Part shown: piece after piece, positions 54,553-64,000 of the stretch
Numbering within the stretch: the stretch's first letter is position 1
Layout of the letters: each line of letters opens with the position of its first letter
Source of the DNA: Linnemannia elongata
Taxonomy: Eukaryota; Mortierellomycota; Mortierellomycetes; Mortierellales; Mortierellaceae
Assembly (NCBI GenBank): GCA_036320915.1
Contig: JAXBDG010000021.1
Coordinates: 434,001-498,000, forward strand
DNA length: 64,000 bases
Direction of reading: 5' to 3'
Program-made: the position numbers and the translations under genes
The notes under the pieces: model-generated
The model's database searches: none
The model's input: the letters and a program-made list of their open reading frames with translations, nothing else
What the model was told of the DNA's origin: nothing

Positions 54553-57100
54553 TGCATCCTTGTTGCCATTCGTCTTGTCTGTCGTTAGGTGATGCCAAGA
54601 GAATGTGATCGTCAGAGGTCAAGTCCGACTGAAGTCACGTTATTCCTTCGACCCAAGCCCCAACTTCCACGCATACCTTGTTCAATGCCAAAGTGTCTTG
54701 ATTTCTCCTTTTTATTATTCCTTTCTGTCCACCTGTCCATTATGTCCTGCTTGCAAACAAGCATATAGTGGTTAGATGCATGGGATGATTGCCTTTGACC
54801 TTGCATAGAAAGGGCTTTATTCATGGACTGTGACAGTAACGACTCTTGGCCATTTTTTACTCAATACCGTGCCAACGGGGCAAATTGGACATATACAACA
54901 AAAAAGGGTCACCGCAAGAATTCATTTCTCAGCATTTATGCATCCTCTTCTTTTACTGTGAAAAAGTGCCTGTTCGTTTAGTTTCCCGTTGGGTTATAAA
55001 AACTTAGTATTGGAAGCACAAAGCGCACGCACGCACACATTCAAGCACGACTACCGGAGAATGGCGCTCCCTTTTCCCCTTTGTACCCCTCTCTCCTATC
55101 TGCATCTCTCTCTCTCTATTTCTTGTGTCCCTCTCTCTCACTAGGTCTCTGTCCTTCTCTCTCTCTCGCTCGCCTTGTTCCTTCCCTTCCCCTTCTTCTC
55201 CTCTCGTCCTCCTCATCCCCCGCCCCCTTCTAATAACCCCCTTTGTCCCTTCTCCCTCTCCTCTCCATTTTGTTCCTTCCTATGCGTCCCCCTGAACGCT
55301 CCCTGAAGTCTCGCCTTCTCTAATTTTTTTTTTCTTGTCTAATTTTCTCGTTGTGTAATTTGACTCTCTCTTTGTTGTTTGTTGGTCTTTTTTGTCGTTA
55401 CTCGTTTTCTCACCCGTTCCCCCACACGGCGCCGGTACTTCACATTGTTTTCCCTTTATAGCTTTTCCTCTTTATTTTCTTTCCTGGGTTCAGTTTTTCC
55501 TCTTCCTTTCTCCTTGCCTTTTTTCTGCTTATTTATCGCTTTTGATCGTTTTGAATTTGTCCTTGTGGAAAAAGCCTAATTGCCAGCCATCTGTGGTGCG
55601 GTGCGGTACCCCCCCCCCACGGGCCTACCATACGCACCGAAAAAGCCCACAGTGATTTTTTCTATGGACCTGAAGGGAACAACCAAACACCAAACAAACA
55701 AACGAGATGGAACCACCAAATTTATTTACTACTCCCTCTCCTTACTCACTCTCCTAATTCGCCCTTCTTTACTCTCGCTGCCCGGGTGCTTTTTGTGTAT
55801 TGAAAAAGCATGGGTCCCCTTATAAATAGATAGGGAGAGGGAGGAGGAGACACATGTACGAAGCAATTAGATGAAAGTGAACGATGTGGGGTTGATTCGA
55901 TACCGTGAACAGACGAGGTCAGGACGAATTGTACGCTGGCTTTTGGTTGTATCGACAAATCATTTATCATTCTTAGGCGTGGTGATAGGAGCTGGTGGTT
56001 TGAGAGTTTAATGAAGATATTGGAAAACGAGATGGTTCCCTACAAAAGGAGGCGCAAAACGCGCGTGCTGATTTGATTTGTTCCACCGATCAACGCGAAA
56101 GTTGAGACAAATAAGAAAGTGATCAACGTAGTGATCGTTCCCTGGTTTCTGTTCTGTAATGAGGGCTGTTGTTGTTGATGTTGATGTTATTGTTGTTGTT
56201 GGCAGGGAGATGCAGACAAGAAAAAAAAGGCAACGGAACACGCGCAGCCATGTAAAACAAAAAGGCGACGATGACAAGGAAAGCAGCGGCTTCATGCTTT
56301 TTGTATTTTTGGGGCAACCTCAGACTTTATTTTTCTCCCAAGAGGCACGAGAAAAATCAGGCAAAAAGGGTAGAAAAATGAAGGAAGTCAGCGTGAATGG
56401 GCCCTCTTTTATTTTGACAGATAGGGGAGAGGGAGAATTATCAATTCCTCAAAGTACAAAGATTCAGAGAAATGTCAAGACGAAAAAGAAAAAAAAAAGG
56501 TAAAGAGGGTCCACAGCTAGGGGGATGGGGGAGGTGTGGAAGAAGTTATAGTACTACAGAAGACATAAACGCACGACTTTGCATTTTGCGATTGAGGAGT
56601 GAGGAATGAATGAATAGTCTGAGTGACTGTGTGCGTGTGTTTATGTGTGTTCTTGGCGATCCTCAGACAGAAGAATCACAGAAAATACTACAGTACTGTA
56701 CATATCGATGGAACACGACGCAAGATTATTGAGCTATATATTTACTTTTTTCCGTCTTTGCGCTTTGGTCAGCTCAGCCCGCGCGTTCTCTTAGTTTTGC
56801 GATAGAGTAAACGGAAGTTCTTCTCTGCTCCCTCTCACTCACACTATCCCTCAATCTTTCTTTCCCTCCCTGTGCACGCTGTGCTATCGTTATGTTATGC
56901 CAGCTACGTACTAGGGCTAAAAAAAAAGTACTCCCTCCAATGCTATCCTGCTTAGTTAGCTCGTCTTTTTGTACATGTCCGTGTGCGTGTGCCATTAAGC
57001 ACGGTGCAAGAGAGTGAGAGAGATAGAGGGCGAACTATGTGGCATTGAGGCAGTGTGGGTGATGATGGTTATGGGGGATGGATACATTTTTGTGCACCGT

Positions 57101-57135
<35 letters not shown>

Positions 57136-57726
57136 TTATCGATCGTCTTTGCTTTTGTTTGTTTTTTTCATCCTCATCCATTCACCCCGTTTGTTTATGT
57201 CGTGCTCGTCCTCTTCTATTTCTACGCCCTTTCCTTCTTCTCGTTGTTGTTGTTGTTGCTGTTCTGCTTCCAATTGCCCGTAGTCGCATTCTCCATTCAA
57301 TACAATTCATCCCATTCAAAATATTTTCCTTCATTCAATCAACCCATCTAGCCATTCATTCATAGACCAATTCATTCAACATTGCCCCTTATTCCCTCTT
57401 CTCTTTATTCCCTCTTCTTATTTCTCTTTCCCCTCTTTTCTCTATCCCTCTCTCTCTTCCCTTGTTATTTTCTCCTGTCTTTTCCCTCTCTTTTTTCCTT
57501 TACTTTCTCTTCTCTTTTTCTTTTTTCTTCTCTTCTCTCGCTCTTTTGTTTCTTTGTTATTTTTACAAACTCCCTCTCTTCTCAACGTTCATACAACTCG
57601 CACCCTCAAATCACATCATCCTCATAGCTACCACCATCACCACCACTCTTTACCAACTTTTCAATCCAACACAACAACAAAGGCGTGGATCTGCTCAACC
57701 GACTGAGCTGCCCTCTTTCTCCTGTC
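54553..57726. other. 3.2-kb region upstream of CH exon 1b
   Basis: It contains the SEN34 promoter and the promoter and leader of Cdc24 exon 1b. CT-rich sequence covers about 55070-55350 and 57400-57580, with a 30-nt A tract at 57103-57132. The leader from 57580 to 57726 is CA-rich. Minor frames (for example 55379-55655 and 57382-57627) are pyrimidine-biased and unsupported. Confidence 0.55.
57103..57132. repeat. Poly(A) tract of 30 nt
   Basis: Uninterrupted A run about 595 nt upstream of the ATG of CH exon 1b. Confidence 0.95.
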
Positions 57727-58517
57727 ATGTCACTCTACCAGTCATGCCTCAACCTCATCGAGCGTCTGGCTGGAGTGCCAGACTTTGAGCAATACCTCGA
57801 CCCAGACCTGCTCCATCGTCTCCAGGCCGACTCTGCCTGGGGGGCCTCCACCCCCAATGATCCCGTCACCCAACTCTGGATCCTCTTTCGCCTGGGAACT
57901 CCACTCGCCTGCATCCTCAACGGGCTCCGACCTCACCAACAATTCAACCTCCAGTCCGCAGAACTCTCCCTCGCCAACGTCAATGGGTGCAAAGAGTTTG
58001 TCTTTCATTTCATTGTCGCTTGCCTCCAGGACTTCAAGTTTGAGAAGGAGAACGTCTTTACCATCTCTGAACTTTACCATGACAACACCAATGGTTTTGT
58101 TAAGGTAAAAAAACCCTCCTCCATCCTGGTTCGCACACCCACTCTAATTCACGTATCCATCCTCCTTCACCGCCTTGTCACCCTTCTCTCTCACAAACAC
58201 GTACACCTCTCCACCGATCGTGTGCTCGGATCGAGCACCGGCAACTCCCACTTCCACATCATCCTCTTCCACATCAACGCTCATGACACCGATACACAAA
58301 AACATATGCTTTTTTTCCTTTTCTCTCTCGGCCAAGCAATTGTCTTTTTTTTTTTGGTCAATCCTTTTCCCCTTTGTACAACCCAAATAACCCTGCTCGT
58401 ACCTGCCACCAACAACGAACACATACACATATCCAAGCAACACGAAACGCATGCAGAAGCAACTGCACAAGCAAGCTCTCAATCACACTGACACATCCTC
58501 TTACCCTGCACACAAAC

Positions 58518-58549
<32 letters not shown>

Positions 58550-61500
58550 CGTGGGTGCTTGGTTTCCTTCAAATTCATGCGTCAACCTTCCCATCCATTG
58601 ATCCTTCCACAGGTACACAACGCACACTCACAACCATATCCCGCTCCCAGCCCATTCACTCCCTTCTTTGTAACAACATACCATTTTCCTCCACTATCTC
58701 CTTCCGTCACCCCACCTCTCTCTCTCTTCCAACACTTCCTTGTACCCTGCCATGCTCTACCCTTTACCCTTTAACTTTTACCCACATTACTCGCTGCACC
58801 CGCCCGTTGCAACCGTTCGCATTTATGCAGACTCTGCAAGGTCGTCCATTGACTTGTCAATATGCAATTGATGCAAAAAAAAAGTGAACGGGGCAAGTGA
58901 AAAGCAACAAATCAAAAATGGGATAAAAAAACAAACAACAATAAAGCGAAGCGAAGCAGAGCCAGGAGCAGGAGCAGGCAAGCAAAGCAAAAGTAAAGCA
59001 ATCAATAATAAGATAACAATTGAACGCAGACGGAATCTATTAGATCAGGGGATGGGGGGATTGGAGATGGGAGGGGGCCAGGGAAGGGAAGGAAAGGGAT
59101 ACGGATTTTGGAGAGTTGGAGTGAGATTCAAAGAGAAAAACAAAGAGAGTCGGGCACATGCAGACCGACAGAAAGGGAGAACGACAGAGACAACCGTACC
59201 AAAAAGGCGCGTGCGCGCAATGCTTGGTTGGTGGTGGACATTGGTAGACGAGGCATGGGGACACGGAGGGCACAAGGGAAGTAAACAAAATATCAGTAAC
59301 AGATGCATGTTAATCGCAATATACATGAATGCACAAAAACGAGGGATGCCATGCTTGCCCTTCCTCATTTTTTTGGTTTGTTGTGCGCTCCGTAACGAAT
59401 GAAAATCGTAGATTACACCCTTCCAACGCTTCCCTCTTGTGTTGGAACGCGTGTATAATTGTTTTATATTTATCACTGAACTCAACCTGGGTATGGTACC
59501 TGTACACACACACCCTCTCTCTCTCTCTTAACTACCAATCGCTTGACAACAACAGCACCAACAGAAGGCTTGTTTGGGCGACCTACAACAACTGCAGCAA
59601 GTTGAATGCACTTTGGGTGAATGGGACTTTTTGGAATGAGCAGCATGCGGGAAGGAAGGGGAATGGGAACATTAACCTCATCTAAGAACAACACACGCAG
59701 ACACACTTGCTCCATATGGCCAAGCCCTTGTCCAGCCCCCACTGGATAGACAGAAGGAGGGTTTCATTTTGACTCTTGACACGCGTCAATCGACCGGACC
59801 AACGTGTTTTTTTCTTTGTGTGGGTGAGTGGGCAGTGTCGCAAAAAAAATTGCTCCGTGATGGACCCACAGAATAGGGGACAGGAGAGAAATAGGAGAAA
59901 GCGAGCAATGCTTACGTCTGGATGGTTGGGATGGATGAATACTCAGCAATGCTACTATCGGCGATTGTGGATCCTACCTTCAATGGCTCTTTCAGCTTCC
60001 ATAACCACTACCACACGCACATCGCTCCATACCTCTCCTTCCACCTTCACCTTCCTTCCTTCTTTCCTTCCTTCCCTCCTTCCTTCTCCAACCTCACCTA
60101 CCCCTTTGTCCTCTCCGTCCCACAACTCAACCCAAAAGAACTCCCTCTCTCTGTCTTCCATTTCTTCTTTCTCGCCTTCGCCAAAGAGCTCATTTTTCCC
60201 GATGCTTTCATCCCAATAGCCCGCCCCAAAGGGGGACACGCTCACCCCGTCCATCCTCGATCCTCTCCCAGCCACGCTGCTATCTGCTCCCTCTTTCCTC
60301 TTCTCTCTCTGTCTCCTCCTCTCTCCAATCCTTTCGCCAGTCCCCCTTGGCCCGAGTCACTCTCTTCAATCTTTGCCTTTCCCATCCCTCCCATGCCTTG
60401 TGCCCTGTGGGATGTGTTTGTGAGCGTGATTCTCGCTCCACCTTTACTCTCCTACTTTCTCTCATTACTCAACCATTTTTTGGCCTTTACCTACCTTTTC
60501 CAAGGTCCTCGAGAACTGTGGTCCCCTTGAATGGCCTTTTTTTTATCTGCCTCATGGCACGGCCAAGTTGATCCTTGACCTGAACGCCCCATTCTCGGCC
60601 TATATTTTTTTTTTCTGCGGCGTGTCCTTTTTTTCTTCTTCTTTTGGCTTTGCCAGTTAATACCCTTTTTCGTCTCTCTCTCTCTCTCCTCTCCACTCGT
60701 CTGTTTTTCATTCTTCACCCCCCTACCTTCTTTCGCTTGACAGAATGGACGGGTATCTCATGGCGAGCTCATCAAAGCGTTGGGTCCCAGCCCATTACAC
60801 CCTCCTCACTCCTTTTTTTTCCCTTTCTCTCTCTCTCGTTCTTGCTCGAGGAGAAAAAACAAGGGTCGGGCGACGCATTGCACGCTACGGGGGAGGCACG
60901 CATTGTAGCATTTATTTTTTTTCCTTGCGTTATGCTACCCTTTGTTTACATGTCATTGCGGAGCAGATAGACCACAAATGGTCGACCGTTTTTTGTGCTT
61001 TGGTCCATGGGTTGTGGTTGGTTCATGCGTTTCATAAAACGTCCAGCCGCATACCGCACCTTTCAACCCCCTAGTCTTCTTTCTTTTCCTTCTCTCCCAT
61101 TACGACGGCAGCATTAACGACATGACTACACAGCTTTTGCCGTCTGCGCTTTTTTTGTTTGGCTCATTACTACCCAGCCTTTCCTTTTTTTTTCCTCCCT
61201 ACCCCCGCACTCTCTCTTCCCTGCAAACAAAGAACACACACATATGCAAGCAAAGACCTCTCATCCTCGCCTCTTCCCAATTCCTCGACTTCCACTCCCT
61301 GTTCTCTCTCTCTCGTTCGCTCATCTCTCCACAAGGGCTATTTTTGTTTGTTTATTTGTGGACGCATTTTCGTTTGTTCGTCTTTATTACAAGTCGTTGC
61401 ATGTTACACGACATGAATAGACTTGTTCAAGTCAAGCGCATGTAAATGGATCGTCTCTTTCTCTCTCTTCTGTCCGCCCCTGTCTGTTTGTCCTTAAGAG

Positions 61501-64000
61501 AGAAATGAAAAGAGACAAAGACAAAGACGCGTGCAAATACGAAAAGGAACAAAATTTTGCGTAGTTCAGATGAAAGGATGGCCAGATACTCGTCCTAGAA
61601 TAGGCCCACCATACCGTTCTATCCCGCGATGAGTGCGATTCGTCCGATACTCACCCATCTATCTTTATCTCCTTTCTTCTCCTTACTATCTCTCTCTCTC
61701 TCTCTCTCCCTCTCTCTCTCTCTTTCTGCATCATTCCATCACCCCCTAATCTGCGGGCCACATTATCCATTCTCACTTTACAACCATTACAACAACCAAC
61801 CACCTACAACCAATTCAACCAACAATTGTCCGATACTTATCTATAGGTGATCAACACTGTCAGTATGGTGTTGGATCTGATGGAACTCAAGGGCTTGCTC
61901 CGGGCCAGACGGTCTTCGAAGCGCAACTCGGACCCAGGTCCACCCACTGACAACCGTGCCAGGGTTGTCAACGAGTTCCTCAACACCGAGCGATCCTACG
62001 TCCAGGACCTCGAGAACCTCCAGGCTTACATGCGTGCCCTCCAGACTGATGGCACAGTCGTCTCGCCCGAGACCATTCACCTGATTTTTGGAAACCTCAA
62101 CGCCCTTGTTGACTTCCAGCGTCGGTTCTTGATCGCCATCGAGACGAATGCGGCTCTTATGCCCCAGGAGCAGAACTTTGGACAGATCTTTTTGCTGCAC
62201 GAGGAGGCTTTTACAGTCTATGAGCCTTTCTGTGCCAACGTCGGAGAAGCCAGTGCCTTGGTTGTTCAAGAGAACGAGAAGCTCGTTGTAAGTGTTTTTT
62301 TTTCTGTGACATACATTCTTTGAAGGAGTTGAAGCGAATGACTCGATGCTTACGATCGTTGCCCTTCTCGCTCATAGAAAATGAACCATCTGATTGAGGC
62401 CCAGCATGGCATCAACTCGCACTTGATCAAGCCAGTCCAGCGCATCTGCAGATACCCTCTGCTGATGCACGAGCTCATCAAGTTGACCGATCCCGAACAC
62501 CCATTCTACCGCGACTTGGTCGAGGGTCAGGATGCCATCAAGCGTGTTGCTGAGAGGATCAACGAGACCAACCGTCGCCAAGAGAACGTTGCCATTGCTC
62601 GCGCCCTGCAGCATCAGGTTGCCTGGAAAGACGGTGAGCTCGTCTCCGACTTTGGTGCCTTGCTCCTCCACGACTCGCTCCTCAACCCTCGAGGCACACC
62701 CGATAAGACTCTTGAGGTCTACTTGTTCGAGAAGATCCTTGTCTGCTGCCAGAGCATCGTCAGCCGCAAGAAGCCTTCCAAGCCCCTAACCCGCGGCTCG
62801 AAGCCCAAGCCCACTCTTCACTTGAACGGTCGAATCTACATCAACAACATCAAGTCGATCCTCCCCGTTTCGGTCGCCGGAACCCATGTCCTCCATGTTG
62901 TCTGGAACGTCGCCGCCGAGGAGTTTGAGCTCCGCTGCCGCAACGAGGACCAGCTCAAGAAGTGGCACAGCGTGCTCGAGAAGCTGGTCAGCGAGGCCAA
63001 TGCTGAACGCTCCGAGATTGCGGCCATGAGCAATCACTTGGATGCCCTAGCGCTCTCGCATGATAACCAGTCGTCGTTCTTCAGGAATGATGATTACTAC
63101 CTTGATGACGACCTTGAGGTCGATGAGGACGATAGTTACGATGAGCCCCGCGGTTACCGTAGCCACTCCTTGCCCTTTGGTCTCTCCCAGCCCAACATGC
63201 TGGGCTCTCGTCCACGAGCCAAGACAGAGGATGGATCGGTCCCAGTGCCAGGCAATTGGAATACACGCACTGGCGGTTACAATGCTCATGTGACCGCCAA
63301 CGGACGTACTCTGGCCCCCGGTATGTCGCTCCCACCCCTGCCTCGCACCTCTAGCAGCGCAAGCACCGCCATGGGCGTGGTTTCCCCCGGGGAGTACCCC
63401 TACTCGCCTCCCTCTTCCTACCCAGCCTCGCCAACGGTTTCAAACCCTCGCGGATCAAGCAGCAGTAGCTCTTGGCAGCGTCGCAGCAATGGTGACGGCC
63501 ATTCCCCCCTGAACGAGACCATGTCCAAGTTCATGTCGTCTGAGGATGGAACAAGCGTAACCGGTGGCCAGCCCTTGGTCAGGAACGCGTCGGCGGGCTA
63601 CTCATATAACACTACCCCACCAGCTGCTCCTCCAGTGCCTCCAATCCCTGGACCTCTTCGCATCCGCGCCCAGAGCAGCCCCAACATTCACGCCTCGTCT
63701 GCTGCCGGACCCTCTTGGAGCAATGTCCCTGAGATGCCCACACACCATCGCAAGCCCTCCACCACAAGCGGCCCCAGCTCCCCAACGACGCCTCACCCCA
63801 CTGGTGCCTATGGAGCTCCCGCAGTGCCCTCAATTCCTTCTTGCCACACTTCGCCTCGCCCCGAGGGTGCTCGTATGTTGCGCCAGCAGTCCTCGAGCAG
63901 CAACCTGAGCGCGAACGGTGTCCCCCAGTTGAAGGTCAAGGTCAACTACCAGGAGGACTCGTACTTGATTGTGGTTCCCGTCCAGATTGGGTACAGTGAG
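57727..64000 (+). CDS. CDC24: Cdc24-like Rho guanine-nucleotide exchange factor (CH-DH-PH-PB1), 3' end beyond window
   Basis: Visible exons: 57727-58104 (1b), 61847-62287 and 62378 to the edge. The CH exon has SCLNLIERLAGVPDF, NDPVTQLWILFRLGTPLAC and ISELYHDNTNGFVK. Joining it in phase 0 to VINTVSMVLDLMELKGLL is exactly the Cdc24 order. The DH domain follows (VVNEFLNTERSYVQDLENL, then HLIKPVQRICRYPLLMHEL), then a PH domain (EVYLFEKILVCC, then NGRIYINNIKSILPV and EEFELRCRNEDQLKKW). A long Ser/Pro-rich linker with SH3-type PPVPPIPGP follows, then the start of a PB1 domain (LKVKVNYQEDSYLIVVPV) at the edge. It activates Cdc42 at growth sites; PB1 normally binds a Bem1-type scaffold. The GTG at 57685 is in frame, but the first ATG is 57727. 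Intron 1 is 3742 nt, exceptional here. Confidence 0.95.
58520..58549. repeat. Poly(T) tract of 30 nt
   Basis: Uninterrupted T run inside the large Cdc24 intron. Confidence 0.95.
61640..61846 (+). promoter_or_regulatory. Possible internal promoter/leader of Cdc24-like gene
   Basis: A CT-dinucleotide block (about 61688-61722) passes into CA-rich sequence up to the acceptor, the same order seen just before the start codons of the bZIP, GNAT and CH exons. A transcript starting here could use the ATG at 61865 and would lack the CH domain. This is inference only, as a polypyrimidine-rich intron end could look similar. Confidence 0.3.

Larger units (their letters stand above)
58105..61846 (+). other. 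Large intron 1 of Cdc24-like gene (3742 nt)
   Basis: Donor AAG|GTAAAA at 58105 and acceptor CTATAG ending at 61846. It holds a 30-nt T tract at 58520-58549 and many CT-rich blocks. From 61640 to 61840 the CT-rich, then CA-rich, layout looks like a promoter and leader. No plausible coding exon was found inside on either strand; longer frames (58884-59402, 59922-60530) are biased simple sequence. Confidence 0.8.

Noticed and set aside
59922..60530. 202-codon frame inside the large Cdc24 intron
   Set aside because: Pyrimidine-driven composition (Phe, Ser, Pro, Leu), no family motif, no clear leader. Probably chance.

Overview
The window is nuclear DNA from a filamentous fungus. Genes are broken by short introns with GT(A/G)AGT-like donors and TAG/CAG acceptors. 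Upstream regions are CT-rich and then CA-rich, and homopolymer and microsatellite tracts are common. The protein set (Atg20/Snx41, a Dis3L2/Ssd1 protein with an intact RNase active site, bZIP-DUF3425, Cdc24 and an F-box/LRR-like relic) fits an early-diverging Mucoromycota fungus, most likely Mortierellomycotina. That placement is inference from gene content and style, not from a marker search.

Layout, left to right. Minus: Atg20/Snx41 sorting nexin (3' end cut by the window, 22-2617) and GDP-mannose pyrophosphorylase (4318-6593). Plus: PLP aminotransferase (8705-10753), RNA polymerase III subunit RPC9/Rpc17 (11105-12266), a Ser-rich orphan (13830-15533), bZIP-DUF3425 factor (17276-19270), Dis3L2/Ssd1 (20691-26414), LigB-type extradiol dioxygenase (27125-28416), GNAT acetyltransferase (28801-29670), mitochondrial-type acyl-CoA synthetase (30441-32920) and a Cys-rich single-pass membrane protein (33965-35284). 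Then a ten-exon mitochondrial carrier (minus, 35662-37830), a GPI-type chitin deacetylase (plus, 39504-40877), a DUF202 membrane protein (plus, 43556-46075), a YbaK-type deacylase (minus, 46311-47572), a four-exon secreted orphan (minus, 47881-48577) and a decayed LRR/F-box-like pseudogene (minus, about 49117-50863). The right end holds a Cdc24-type Rho GEF (CH exon at 57727, DH-PH-PB1 from 61847 to beyond the edge) and tRNA-splicing endonuclease subunit SEN34 (minus, 53653-54552).

The most unusual region is 51.8-64 kb. Two intact, diverged first exons, each encoding a complete Cdc24-type calponin-homology domain, lie 5.5 kb apart (51813-52196 and 57727-58104). Both end in a phase-0 splice donor after the same protein position. 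Only one downstream DH-PH-PB1 body is visible. The simplest reading is a single Cdc24 gene with two alternative promoter/first-exon units, giving GEF isoforms with different regulatory CH domains. SEN34 would then sit on the opposite strand inside the longer intron. The intron after the second CH exon is 3742 nt, while the other introns resolved here are about 50 to 730 nt.

Several genes touch cell wall and polarity: GDP-mannose supply, chitin deacetylation, Ssd1-type mRNA control with Cbk1-like phosphosites, and Cdc24. Gene order alone does not show that they are co-regulated. Gene models were built by hand from splice signals, reading phase and protein family recall. Every multi-exon model marked complete sums to a whole number of codons.
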